Assembly (NCBI GenBank): GCA_961205875.1
Contig: OY540812.1
Span: 16,678,001-16,742,000, forward strand
Length of the DNA: 64,000 nt
Source: Sialis fuliginosa
Taxonomy: Eukaryota > Arthropoda > Insecta > Megaloptera > Sialidae
Reading direction: 5' to 3'
A program made the position numbers and the translations under genes. This document shows, one piece after another, positions 1-12,314 of the stretch. The notes beneath the pieces are model-generated. The model ran no database searches and was not told the origin of the DNA. It worked only from the letters and a program-made list of their open reading frames with translations. Each line of letters starts with the position of its first letter. Position 1 is the first letter of the stretch.

Positions 1-422
1 AAAAAAACATGAAATTTTGATAAAGAAATGAGGGTAGCATTATCACATACTAGACCTGACATTTTTAAAATCTGCTAATGTCAATAAGCTCAATTATCAC
101 ATTAAATATTGATTTAAAATTTTTACAAGAGTTACTTTTTACGAATTATGTTGATCAAGCTTTTTGTAGTTTTTAATAAAAAAATATATCAATGCATATT
201 TTTCTTGTTTGTTTAATGACCTTAATGATTTAATGAGATAGTGCTCCACATTTTTTTAAATCAAAAGTGTTCCGTGACTTTGAAAAGGTTAAGAATCACT
301 GTTAAAAAGGAACTAACTTCACTTTCTCTATTAGTAAATTTTGGTATATGTGTAAAAGCATTAATGTATTTAGAAAATAAACGTACGAATTGATATAAGA
401 CGAAATTAAAGTAATTACACAC

Positions 423-3400
423 CTGTCTCATGTGTTCTAGGTCGGCTTTGTTCGCGACAAGGTTGACGGGAAGTGCCGTCGCTGTGCGTCGCGATTGGAA
501 GGTAACGAGAAGCTCTAGTACGCGTCCTGCGTACGCCATGGATGCCCGGTCAGTCACGCTGTATGTAACGACACATGCGTCTGCCCAGCGAAGAGGTTCC
601 TCGGGCACCATCGCCTGAGGTGATGCTTCTTCACAACAGACGTCTACAATCTCCACGTCCTGGGGATGACCCCCAACGTTCACTGTTTGTTTGTAAAGAA
701 GGTCTGAAAAAAATAAAATAAAAAGTTAATATTGTTTAGATTTTTATCACTACAGAAAACGGAGAAACGAATATACAATATGCGTGTTTCGACTTCAAAT
801 AAAGTCCTCATCAAAATTTTAATAATATTAAATTACAATTAATAGTCAATTTTTAATACCTACATATTATTTTACAAAATAAAAACACATTTAACTTTGA
901 AAACCTATTAAATAGTTCAATTAGAATGTGTTTTTAAGTTAAAAGATCCTTCTAAGAAATGTTATTGTTTTATTCGCTTTAAAATATTCTAATAAAATGT
1001 GTCATCCTGCAGGGACATTTTACGGTTGACCGATTTTGTTTTGTACTGCAAAATGAGTATCACATGAATAATTTTCACAACTCTTGACCCAAAACATTAT
1101 TTAAGATATTTTAAAACGAAGAATACAATAAACTTCCAGAAGAAAGATTATGATAGAACTTTCTATACAGGGTGTCCAAAATAAGCGTAAAATGCATGGG
1201 AATTTCCTAAACGGTAAGAGTTATAGATTCGGTTAAATGAAATAAATTATTTGTACGGAAGGAGTGAGTATTACTGTATCAAAAAATATTAATAATTCTA
1301 TGTCGTTTAGGCGGTATAACCAAAAATCTGAAAAATCGGAATTTCTTTAACTAAAATAACTTTTTTATCAAAGTAGACAGGTATTTTTTGTTTGCGGTTT
1401 CTTAAAGCACTTTTTATGTATAATTAATAATAATTGATGTATTTAGAATTTTTAAATAAGGGCTTGTAACTCGGAAACTAAAAATGACATAAAAATTCTA
1501 AATACACCAATCAATTCTACATAAAAAGTGCTTTAAGAAACCGTAAACAAAAAGTATATATCTACTCTCACAAATAAGTTGAAACCATTTAAAGAATTTC
1601 CGAATTTTCAGATTTTTAGGTACACCGCATAAACCACATAGAATTATTAATATTTTTTAATGTAGTAATACTCACTTCTTTCTTACAAATAATTTATCTT
1701 ATTTAACCGAATCTGTAACTCTTACCGTTTAGGAAAGCCCCATGCATTTCACGGTTATCTTGGACACCCTGTATAATAAGGTAATTTTAATACCTAACTC
1801 GCTTCATACATTATTGACTCCAATATTATAATAAATTAAATAAAATCATAAATAAAAAATACCTGCAGAGCAAGTAATGTAAAAAAAATGTTGCGGCTAT
1901 GCAAAATTTGAACATTTGTGACATATCAAAATTCATATTTCTTAAGAAAATATACTTTAAAAAAAAACTTTAATCATCGAGGTGTTTGACTTCAGCTGCA
2001 TTCAAGTTTCGAATTCCGCGCGATATTTAAATTAATGAGAGCGTGATGTTTATTTCTGACACCGTGTGTCTGTGTGTGTGTATATATGTGAACATGTGTG
2101 TGAATACGTGTACGTATATGTATGTATGTGTGTTTGTCTATGCAACGGCGGGTAATTATTGTCCACAGGTGATATTTAGGACAAACTATTTAAAATAAAC
2201 CTTGGTACACTGGGCCAGGGATTTATGAGAAAAACTTTACAGGTATCATTTAATTTTAATTATAATTTAAACCTTATATCCTAATAACTGTAACTAATAA
2301 ATCCATGAAGGTGCCACTTAACTATTTGCTTATTTTGTAAACAAATATGAAATTGGTGCATGAATGATTTTCTATTTTGAAACACAGCTTTCGAATGAAG
2401 GCTGTTTCTTGATCAAAGTTTCGTCATTAGTTACAATGAAATTCTTCCAGAAAATAAATCAGTGATTTTCAAACGGTTTGTGTAAAAAATACTTATTTTG
2501 TTCACTAAAAAAAATCCTACTTATAGATTTTAGATCCAAAATATTTAGATTAAAAACCACATAAAAGTAGGTATGAATTTTTAAATTTTATATTACATAG
2601 AATACCGTTATACCTAAAAAAATGTTAAAGAACCACTGGACTAAAAAAATTACGCAACATAATAATAATTTTTATTAAAATAAAAATTAATCTTATTACA
2701 TATAATTGTAGGATAACTCGCTTCTTTGTTTATATTTAGACGCGAAAGAAGTTCAAAATCAACTTGTTTTAATTCTAATTTCGAGAAGCCATCACTACCA
2801 ATGCCGATCAAAAAACATAAATTTTATAAAAATAAAATCATTAGTCCCAAGAAAATATATTTCTAACCTCAATATTTTATATATAAGTACAAACATTATT
2901 ATTCATAAAAAAGCTCTTGGTCATTTTTCTTGAAGAGAAGTTCTTTGCTAATTTTTGACGTGTCACAGTAAATATAAATCATATTTAATCACCTCGTAAT
3001 AATTTTATGATCATTAGCTTTTATTTACAAGCAACTATAAGTAGGGTGCAACCTATTTATTTATTTTAGTACACTCCCAACTAGATACGGCTAATTACAT
3101 TTATATAAAAAAACCTAACAAACAACACGTAAAAAAATTGTATATTGCCAAAACTAAGGCGCATCTCTATCGTTTATTACAAGGGGCATTTAACAGTATA
3201 TTAATATATTACTAACTTTAATTTAATTAAATAAATAAATTATATCTCAAATTCAAAGTCGACTTCAGATAACATTAAAAATTATTAAATATTTAGAAAA
3301 TACGAGAAAAATATAATCAAAGTACTCGTAATACATTTTATATTTTTATATTTTTCGAGAGCAAAAGAGATCGTCATTCATTTCTTGGCTCTACTGCGTG

Positions 3401-6400
3401 ATTTCAAAATTGATTTCGTTTCTAATCTATGATCTGTAAGATGACAAATTTTATAAGAATATTGAATTAATTTGAGGATAAACATGTAGGTTGTTTATAT
3501 GTTATCATATATTACGTTTGTTTAATATATATTATCGATGAATGTAAATTATTAAGAAACGCACATATACATATATTATCTCAATTTATTATTATAAGAG
3601 CGATTGTTAAGTTCGTCATTTTTGAAATTTTAGATTTTTTCTTTTTGTATACTTAATTCCAGCCGGTGACAGATTTTGCATTATGCTAGGATAAAATTTC
3701 AAAAAAAAAGTTTTTTCAAAATAGCCTACATGGCAGTCAGCATTAAAAGTTTCATAACAATTTGTATTTGATTTTAGAAGTTTTAAGTTTTTACATTCAA
3801 ATATAACAGGTAGGGTAAAATGCAGTAAGACGCCACGGCGCGGGCGGAGAGATTTCACACTTTTAATATCTTCCGATGTAGAAAAGAGACGAATATATGT
3901 ATATAATTTAAAGAGCTTTCGATATAGGTTCCCGTGCTTAGAGAAATAAGTATGTATAGATGCCGATTCAAATGTGGCAATTTGTTGTATTCTTGGAGTG
4001 TAACAAATGAGATAGAGAGGAGAGATCATGACCTTCCGTAATGCAACAATTATGGAAGGAAAATACATGCAAAAATTAAAAAACTTCTGCCAACTAAATG
4101 TACACTGTGCTTTCTCGTGCTAAATTATCCAAATGTAGTTAATTTTTGAACAATTTAAATAAAAACCGATAAAGTGTGGCATTGGTTAACCATTTAATTT
4201 TTATACAATTTTACTAAAAGATATTAGTTCGAAATTTTTCTTAAGACGCACCTGATTATTTTTTCATATATTTTTAATTTTTTGACAATTTCAATCTAAA
4301 TCTAAATTTATGCAAACGTTAAAATGACATTTAAAACATCAAAATGATATTTAATATGTCAAAGTAAATATTAATTTTAAAAAACAAATGACGATTTTTT
4401 AACGCAAATTGAAATAAATCTTTGTTAGGGAATATTTTACAACAAACGTTGCAGACCTATATTATAAGAAATTGAATGCACTACAAAAAAGATTCTATAA
4501 AAATTTCACGTAACATGTGTTGTTCTTTGGAAAAAAAAATATTTTGGGATATCATCCCTCCCCCTTACACACGATTTTGAAATGTAACCGTCCTCAAGCT
4601 AGACCCAACCATCCAACCAAGTTTTATTAATATCGGTTTAGTGGTTCATGAGTTATGCGTGTGACAAGGATTCACTCCCCAGACAAACAGACACACGGAA
4701 CGACAAGTGTTTGCCTTGACCTGAAACGGAAAGATCAATTTAAAATTTTGAAATCGCAGAACATTGTTTTTGTCTCATTTTAAAACGATCACAAAGCTTC
4801 TCGTATCTTCGATATTGCGAGGAAGCAAAATAATATACGTGGCATTAGTTTTAATAAAAAATAAATCGTTTCAATAGCACAACGTTACAATAAAATAAAA
4901 AATCATTATGAACATAAAGTTTTCGCCACCTCTACGAATTTTATTGTAGTCACCTATGTTTAAATGTCTTAAGACTGTAGGTAAATGTAACTGAGGCATA
5001 GAAACATTCTTTGATCGTACCAGTTGGCAACAAAGATATAACGCTCTGATGTTTTTTTATATATTTAGACCAGCTACAAGTGAGAAACCCTAATATGTAA
5101 ACATGAAATAAAATGAAATGTACAATGTTATATCATGTGAAAATCATTTGAAAAATTCTGTTTCATTCAATCTAATTAATTTTATTTTTATTTTATTTGA
5201 TTAAGAAAAGTTATTATATACATGAAAGACCTATATTTTTATATGTGTTCAAATATTCAGTGGCCAAAGTTACTATTAGAAAAACAAAAAAGTCTATTAT
5301 GACCCTTTTCCCAAGGAAATCCTCTGAACATATTTTTCGTATCAAAACAGATTAAACAAAATTTCGCATTACGTATAGTGAATTAAATAACATTGCTAAT
5401 TGGAAAATTTGTTATTGTTTGCCAAATATTTTAAATTTTATGTTGCAAAAAATAAAAATTAGTCTGGGAACCTTGGTGTAAAATATGTTTTTTTTTTGTA
5501 ATATAATAACACAATTATTATGAACAGTTCACATAAAGTATTGCATCTTATAATAATCATATTCGAAAATATTTATAAATAGTAATGTTTTATGTACAAA
5601 TATTCAAAATAACAAATTCCGACGAAAGAATAGGGAGGGAGTAGAAAATTTGCAAAAAAATCATAAGATTCAAGTTTATCATTCTAAACAGCTCGTATGT
5701 ACCTACCGGGTGTTTAAAATAAAACGTTACAAATTTTTTTCGAAATTTTACTTAGTTTTTTCAAAACAAAAAGTGTAGGTGTATTTTTTAAGTATCTGAA
5801 ATAAAATTATTTGAAACATTTTTCAATAAAATTATTTTGAGAAAAAGCATTTTTTTGTTATAATAAAAAAAAATCACCTCGAATTAAAAAAATGTTTCCA
5901 ATAAATTTTTGTTTCATTTATCACTTTGAATAAAAGAACAATACAATGTATAGTTTAACTTTAAAAATCAATTTTACCATTAAATATATTTTTTTTTATA
6001 TTGCCACCTATAAACTGAGTAACTTTTATTGAAAAAGTTTTTCTGTAAGCAGCTTAATTTACGAAATAAAAATTCGTAACGTTTTGGTTTCAACACCTGG
6101 TTCATGTGTAATATTCACATCAGTAACCCTATTTATTTATTTATATTATACATTATAGAGGCTCGTAAAATTGGTAGCTCGAGACTGATTTTTATTGTAT
6201 TTAGTTTATCCTATGCAGAGACTTTATAAACATCATTTACCAGGTTCATGTCACATATCGAAATTTTTGGCTTACAATCGTTTTATCACGTAGGCATTGA
6301 AAATGACGTCAGTTGTAGGTACAATAATTATTATTTTCCGTAAGTAAATAAATTGCAAATTAACGCAACAAAAGATCAAATTTAAATAATTAGCTTCAAT

Positions 6401-9400
6401 TTTAATTGAAATTAACACAATCAATGTTCAAATATTTACTATCTAGGCCAAACTACGTTATGTAAAATTACATTATTATCAAATCGATAATCTAACTTGT
6501 AGGTAATTAGCAATTATGTGGGAAAATCTACAGATGAGAGGAATGTAGAATTAATAATTTGTATTGAAAGTAGCAGGTTATATAAATATCATTTGGAAAA
6601 ACAGATGCTTAATTAATAATTAATTAATAAAATACAATGATTCAAATTATATTATCTACCCTATCAAAATATAATATTAAAATTATGCAGTCTTGTCTTA
6701 TGAAATTTGCGGGCCTTGGGCCACAGAAGCTTTATGCACTCTAAGTTTTAAATCATTTTTTTATAATTTAAGAATTTGTGATTATTTTTAAAAAGTTTTT
6801 AGAAGTTATTATATTCTCTTGGCATATTTTTGATGAATACGTATGTATGTAACTTCCATCATTGATCAATGTTCATTGTATTATTTTAATAGTAATTCAT
6901 ATTAAAATAAAGAATTTGAAAAAAAATCCATACAATTTATACAATTACATTAAAATATACATACCCTGTATTAAATTAAAATATACTATAAAGAAATATT
7001 TTTTTTAAGAATGCAATTTTGACCAATTTAAATAGTTTATTATATAAAGTGATACTAATTTTAGATACCCCCTTATTCGCTTAATATATAACTCCCCCCC
7101 CCCCCCCCCAACCACTGGCTCATTTCTTTAAAAATATGAATATTTTATATTTTTTAGAAAATACCCTAGACTAGAAAAACGATGTTGAATTTATAGCTTA
7201 ATTAAGTCAATACTAATTATCCCCTATAATATTTTAATATAATAAAGGCAATTTACAAACTCCGTTACGACCGTATTAATATAATTATAAAAAATAAGTA
7301 CAGACAGATTTTGATATATTTGTAATAATCAGAACACAAATTGCACGTAATTGCATACGCTATAACTAGTAGTTACTATCAGGTTATACGTTGTAATTAT
7401 TCAAAGTGTTTTGGACACAGAATGGACTTCTGCACGTATGTAACTAGTCAAAAATAAACAACACGATACCTAGTCTATTTACGAGATAGCGACAAGACCT
7501 CGGTCAATCGACAACGGAAAACTTTGAATACGTCTGTGGTTAATTTAATGCGAATAAGATTTTTTTATGTACCTACGATGCTAAAATCAAAATCAATACT
7601 TGATAATTTTGGGTGTCCCTATAATTTATTATTTAAATAATTATTATAGAGTGCGTTTATATCGGTTACAAATATGAATAGGGATATTTTTTATCGATTT
7701 ATATAATTTCCGTTTCGGGTACGTATTTTTTTTTTGTTCGAAGAATTTCCTCGGTTTCAGAATCGGATATGGATATGAAATTATTTCGGATAGTTTTGAA
7801 TACGGATTTCTTTATTGTTGGTATTTGTTTTTTTCCGCAATTTGTGTTTCTGGGATCGGGCAATGAGGAGAGGGAACACTCCGAAATAATACACGGGTTT
7901 TCGTTTTCGGAGGTTAGAATCTAATTATTTCAGATACGGATTTGGTTTTGAAGGTCATAATAATTTTGGATATCCGGTAGATTCCTTGTTGGATACGAAG
8001 CTTCCGTAACATCCCTAAAATAAATATAAATAGTACCTATTTTCTTCTTAACATCAGAGAATTATGATATTTAATATTTAATATATCCAATGAAAATTTT
8101 GAAAATTGATAAATTCGTATTTGTGCTAGAAAACGGAGAAACTGTGGTTTCTTATTCACCTGAAGATTAATAAATAAATAAATACTTAATGGCAAATGGA
8201 TAAAAATATTGGGACTGTTAGGCTCTTGATGAGGACTTCTTGTGAAGTCGAAACACGTGTCGAGTAACATTGTTTTATTTAGGTTAAGGTGTACATTTTT
8301 AGTTTAAGTGTCGTATTTGTATCAATAATAGGTTGATATATTAATTAATTATATTTTAATTTCGTAGAAGTTATTATCGTGTGAAACATACCCCACATCA
8401 CATAACTGCTAATAAATATGATTTTATGAGCTTTTTATTTTCGTTTCGCTTTTGGGATAGTTTGCAGAGATTTTATTAAGTTATATTTACTCTTAAATTA
8501 CGTCATAGGTTACACAAATATTGAGTGATATTAAAGATATAGAAATATTAACATTAAAATATTCAGTGCATCTGAGTAAATATATGAGACGCATATCTAC
8601 AGAGTGGTTTTAAAGTATTGTACATATAAAATTAATATTTTTAAATTGGCTTTGCTTGAGACCTACATAATTAAAATTCAAAATACATCGAAACAGAAAC
8701 AAATAAAATTGTATTTCTATATATACAATATATACGAGTATATATGTCACTGGCTAACTGGGCTTCTTAGTATAAGTCATATTAAGAAAACACGTATGGT
8801 ATACAGAAATCTTTAAGTATATTATTTTTCTAATTATACACGTTTTCATAACCCCAATTAATAATTTTTACTTATTTAGAGTATTTAATAAAGAAAAAAA
8901 CTAGAATCATTTTATGATATGTTCGTCCATAAAAACATCACATAAAAGAAAATATACAATGTTTTTTTCCATTAAAATTTCTTTTTTGCTTATGTAGAAG
9001 TCGTAAATGACTTTTTCCACATGATATTAAAATCTTAATAAGAAGGTTAATGAAATGCAAATTATTTTTGTTGTACTATATATAGCAGTATGTACTTATA
9101 TTTTTATTATTTTCATTTCTTTTATTCAATGTGGAATATTTCGTGCATATCTGCAAATTATATCTGTTGATATGTAGTATTAATTACTTAATATCATTAC
9201 TAAATACAATAATTTAATAGTAAAATAAATATGTATGTTTGTAACAATTGAATCGTAGTATTAAAGAAAATATTTTATTATAAGATATATACACCTTTTT
9301 TTCAATCCCATTCGCCTACGTTTTAGCTTTCGATCGAAAGTTAATTGTCCCAAAATTTCAGACTCGTTGATCAAACCTGTGAACGGTGCAAACCATTTGA

Positions 9401-11093
9401 TTAACATGGGAAAAATTACTTTTTTACTTACACGTGAATAGCTCGTTTTTTTAAATTATCTCACAATCAGAGCAATATTTTGTAGAGAATTAAGTGCTCA
9501 ATTCATAAATCCAGTAATTTTTAAGATATGTTTGTTTAAAAATTATCATAAAAATTGGATTTTACTTTTTATGATAATGTTTAAATGTTTGATTTACGAG
9601 TCTGAAATTTTGGAACAATTAACTTTTGATCCAAAGCTAAAACATAGACCTATGGGGCCGAAAAAAAAACCACCCTAATATACACTTTATGGAAACCAAA
9701 TAAAATATTGGACGATTTTGTTCTTAAAAATATTTCCCTAATTAAAGTTTGGTACCAAAATTACACAAAAGGTGTATTGCAACTGACAATGAGTGATCTC
9801 AATTATTCAAAAATCAACATATATTAAGAAGACCAGTTCACCGATTTTAGCCTATGAAACAAAAAAGAAACTCACCTGCATTAGATCTGTATTCTCCTAT
9901 GAATCTTTTTGTTAGATATCTGACCGTTAACGCTGAAAGTAAATAAAATTCACAATTAATAAATATTAGTTCAGTAATTTGTATCAAAATGTCTATACTG
10001 TATTTTTATCATTATAAAATCTTCATTAATTTCTTTCATTTTTTTAAGATAATGGTGTCAAACACACCACCCATAAGACCCTAGAATGCGCCCGGCCCAA
10101 AACTTGCTACATATTGATTATATTCTTGAAATAAACATATAGAATTTAAAAAAATTAAATACATTTTTAAGACATTGCTAATTACAGAAGTACAAAATAT
10201 TAGTTAGTTTCTCCCAAAAGATAACTGAAACGGCCTTCAGGCAGTCAAGAATTTTGTGGCCCATGTTTTTATATTAGTTTGACACTACTGTTTCAAGGTA
10301 TATATCCAACTAATAAATTACAAATTGTTAAGTTTGTGGTTAAGGTTCACAAACCAACCCTTCCCGAGAAATGAGTAATTTTAAGTCTTAGGAAGTTAAA
10401 TTAATTTCACAGAAAACTTAATAAAACGTTAATAAACAAATACTTATAATATAGTATTTAACTTTTCGAAGATGGCAATCTCAGGTAGGTTTGATTTGCG
10501 GTCTTGCGGATCCATTGTGGCTGTTTATTCATCAAAAGTTTCCATTAATAAAAAAAATATGTTATCGATCAATTTTATGTATTCATAATCATGAATTGAT
10601 TAATTTTAAAAGTATATCAAACTGTATTTATAATTACATTTTCAAATAAATATTTAATTTTACAATGTCAATATTTGAAAACAGTACTTCAAACAGCAAT
10701 GTATTTTAAAATAAACAAAAAACATACAAACGGCAGGAAAAACACTGACTAATTTATAAAAAAATATTTATCTTTTTAAGCGCCATTTTAAAAATTAATC
10801 AGAAAAACAAAATATCTATTTTAACTTTTCATTGTAAGATTTTGAGTGCATCAAACTTTTTTGTAAATGTTTTATGAAATACATTTGTAGTCATTAAACT
10901 TTACACGAATTGAATATATGTGATAAGATAAACTGACATTTAAAATCGTTTCAACTTATATTTTTGAGAAAATTATTCGACAAATGTAAATATTTAGTTT
11001 TGTGATATTTACCTGATTTTCCCACGTTTTTACTTCCAATTACTGCTATTTTTAATCTAGAAGTTCCAGAATTTTCATCAGTTTTCATTTTGT
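423..11093 (-). CDS. RASL12/RERG-like Ras-family GTPase, N-terminal 138 aa (partial, runs off left edge)
   Basis: Three exons are visible: 11013-11093 (ATG at 11086-11088), 9876-9932 and 423-703. Their phases close exactly and give 138 residues before a donor (CAG/GTGTGT) at 421-422. The P-loop is GSKNVGKS at residues 18-25, followed by ALTVRYLTKRFIGEY, typical of the RERG/RASL11/RASL12 branch. NKAD, the guanine-specificity motif, lies at 129-132. The switch II region reads VDVCCEEASPQ instead of DTAGQ, as in RASL12-type proteins that lack the catalytic glutamine. The last exon or exons, with the ETSA-like motif and C-terminus, should lie left of the window. An acceptor (TTTTTCAG) sits 5 nt before the start codon, so there is at least one upstream non-coding exon. 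The family is inferred to bind GTP with weak or altered hydrolysis. The family assignment is firm; the exact orthologue is not. Confidence 0.86.
781..815 (-). other. Hammerhead-like motif, degenerate copy
   Basis: On the minus strand TTGATGAG (807-814) is followed by GACTT, a loop and AAGTC, then GAAACACGC (782-790). It is the same design as the better copies at 8.2 and 32.6 kb, with C3 of the core changed to T and the palindromic CACGTG decayed to CACGCA. Nearby ACGGAGAAAC (760-769) matches sequence that also accompanies the 8.2 and 32.5 kb copies, so this is a remnant of the same repeat. Confidence 0.5.
1164..1775. mobile_element. MITE with CAGGGTGTCC terminal inverted repeats
   Basis: A 612-bp near-palindromic element. 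The left end TATACAGGGTGTCCAAAATA matches the right end in reverse (TCTTGGACACCCTGTATA). The inverted homology continues inward for roughly 250 bp on each side, for example GCATGGG.../...CATGC, GAATTTCTTTAA and AAAAAGTGCTTTAAG. TA-rich flanks fit Tc1/mariner-type TA targeting. There is no coding capacity. Confidence 0.75.
2061..2135. repeat. TG/TA-rich microsatellite
   Basis: An imperfect run of GTGTGT, GTATAT and GTATGTAT units. A similar imperfect GTATGTGA/GTGTGT tract lies at about 17160-17215. Confidence 0.7.
4107..4826 (+). mobile_element. TGCTTCCTCG-family repeat, copy A
   Basis: It starts with GTGCTTTCTCGTGCTAAATT and ends CGATATTGCGAGGAAGCA, so the ends form a short inverted repeat of about 10 bp. 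Inside are GGTTAACCATTTAATTT, a block of ATGACATTTAAAAC-type subrepeats, GGGATATCATCCCTCCCCCT and a CAGACAAACAGACACACGG tract. Other copies are at 14888-15116 (truncated), 27746-30766 (interrupted) and 35193-35940. It has no coding sequence and its class is not known to me. Confidence 0.7.
5706..6100. mobile_element. MITE with CCGGGTGTTTAAAATAAAACG ends
   Basis: A 395-bp element. The left end CCGGGTGTTTAAAATAAAAC and the reversed right end CCAGGTGTTGAAACCAAAAC pair imperfectly, followed by GTTAC in both arms. AAAAATTATTTTA-rich inner arms are also partly complementary. Non-coding. Confidence 0.6.
7680..8016. mobile_element. TIR-bounded repeat remnant (AGGGATATT...AACATCCCT)
   Basis: Bounded by AGGGATATTTT and, inverted, AGGGATGTTACGG. 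The interior is full of TCGG/TTCCG/CGGAT words (CGGTTTCAGAATCGGATATG). It resembles the TCGGTTCCGG-rich element at 56671-57038. It is probably a hAT-like non-autonomous element; no clear target duplication was found. Confidence 0.45.
8208..8320 (+). other. Hammerhead-like motif in Penelope-type repeat fragment
   Basis: TTGATGA (8226-8232), an extra G, GACTTC-TTGT-GAAGTC (stem II), GAAA (8250-8253) and CACGTGTC (8254-8261). This matches the hammerhead layout with a palindromic stem III. The core C3 is T here, so self-cleavage is probably weakened. The downstream ATTGTTTTATTTAGGTTAAG is shared with the 32.6 kb copy, which has an intact core. Confidence 0.55.
9288..9681. mobile_element. Degenerate MITE with inverted arms
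   Basis: The left arm (CGTTTTAGCTTTCGATCGAA, GTTAATTGTCCCAAAATTTC, AGACTCGT) is inverted in the right arm (ACGAGTCTGAAATTTTGGAA, CAATTAACTTTTGATCCAAA, GCTAAAACATAG). The outer ends are ACACC and GGTGG plus an A/T run. About 390 bp, non-coding. Confidence 0.7.
9933..11012 (-). other. Intron 1 of the RASL12-like gene
   Basis: A 1.1-kb AT-rich intron splitting the codon after the P-loop serine. The donor is CAG/GTAAAT and the acceptor TTTCAG. It contains a short hAT-like fragment at about 10050-10290 and nothing else recognised. Confidence 0.8.
10050..10290. mobile_element. hAT-like non-autonomous fragment
   Basis: Ends ATGGTGTCAAACACACC and, inverted, CAGTAGTGTCAAACTAAT. The interior carries CGCCCGGCCCAAAAC and TTGTGGCCCATG, reminiscent of the GCGGCCC-rich hAT elements common in animal genomes. 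A similar GCGGCCCACG fragment sits at about 25935-25985. No target duplication could be fixed. Confidence 0.45.
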
Positions 11094-12129
11094 CTGAAAA
11101 AGAATATTTAATATTAGTTATTTTCTTATCAATTCTATACATTTATAAAACACTTCTATATTTCAAATAATTGTTATCTTTTTAGACCTTTTCCTTAATA
11201 AAAACATAATTGTTAAATATTTTATATTATTTATATTTATTATATTTTATTAAATAATAAAATCACTTACGATTTTAAGAAAATAGAGACGTATAATTTT
11301 ATAATCAATGAAATGTGAATCATTGCAAAAAATCTAAAATGATATAATAAAAACAACTCTCGTTTATGTATTTTTGTCACAGACGAATAAAAATATTTAA
11401 TCCGTTTCATTTTAAAAAAATAAATACTATCTAAAAATAAACCATCTTATGAATCAATGACAAAAAAATGTTGTAAGCAATTTTTTAATTGTAAAATCTT
11501 ATATGCATAATAAATTCCAAGGCGAACTATAGGGTTCGTTATTGCATGCAACAAGCAGGGTGGCAACGGCTTGCATCTGTGACTGGCAGGAATTTGTGCA
11601 TATTTATGCTCAGTGTATCAAAAAATGAACATGAAATGTTACAAATTCTTGTTTTCATCATTTTTGGTTTAATATACACCGTACCTACTTCATGATACAT
11701 ATTTGCTTGCCAAAATATAAAAAGGGTTCGCAATAGAATGTGTGATAGGATAGGGGTGTAGTGGCATGAATTCCCATCGAACTTAATACAGCCTACCATT
11801 TGAAATTTTTATTATATCATACATTAATCTATTAATTAATATATGATTATATACACTATACAGATTGCTGTCACCCACGAAAATCTGGCACGCATGTTGT
11901 ACCATATTGAATATTTCCGCAGGAAAAAGAACAATTTTAAGTGTACCTTTGATACTTTTTTTTGTATACTCGTATATAATTTGCATGAATATTATTTTTC
12001 TATTGTTTTTTTTTTACATTTTTTTACAGTGAAATGGTACGTATGAATTTATAATTTTTGACATGAAATGTTTGAAAAACCGGGTTTTTACAATTAAGAC
12101 TGATGATTTATTCTTCATATTTATATTTT

Positions 12130-12314
12130 TGGCCAGTATCTAGAGGTCACTCTGCCTGCGGCAAAAACCGAGCGACATTTGCGTCCTCCTCCAGTTAGTG
12201 GAGGTCTTTTTTTGTTGTTCTCATGTAACTTTTTACGCCTATAAAGCTCGTCTACCCTAGTTTAGTGCCCCTGAACCTTGCACTCGGTTTCACCAACCCC
12301 TAGTTACGTCACTG
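12130..12314 (-). mobile_element. hAT-like fragment ending in TTACGTCACTG
   Basis: Read on the minus strand it begins CAGTGACGTAACTAGGGGTT and continues GGTGAAACCGAGTGCAAGG. This resembles the TGGCGTAGCTAGGGGTTGGC start of the fragment at 47348, and the CAGTGRCGTA ends of the MITEs at 23112, 55353 and 58911. The far end is eroded. Confidence 0.45.

Larger units (their letters stand above)
704..9875 (-). other. Intron 2 of the RASL12-like gene
   Basis: A 9.2-kb intron between the switch I exon and the NKAD exon. It holds a hammerhead-like remnant (781-815), a MITE (1164-1775), a TG-rich microsatellite (about 2061-2135), a TGCTTCCTCG-family repeat (4107-4826), an inverted-repeat element (5706-6100), a 16-nt C run (7094-7109), a TIR-bounded remnant (7680-8016), a second hammerhead-like copy (about 8208-8320) and another MITE (9288-9681). 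The remaining stretches (1776-4106, 4827-5705, 6101-7679, 8321-9287) are AT-rich with nothing I recognise. Confidence 0.75.

Noticed and set aside
3616..4068. A 150-codon open frame on the minus strand
   Set aside because: It has no recognisable domain, its composition follows the AT bias (Phe/Leu/Lys/Tyr-rich), there are no supporting splice sites, and it lies in the 9-kb intron of the RASL12-like gene.
7094..7109. A 16-nt C run, and a 13-nt G run at 19730-19742, as functional sites
   Set aside because: Plain homopolymers; length is unreliable in assemblies and nothing around them suggests function.
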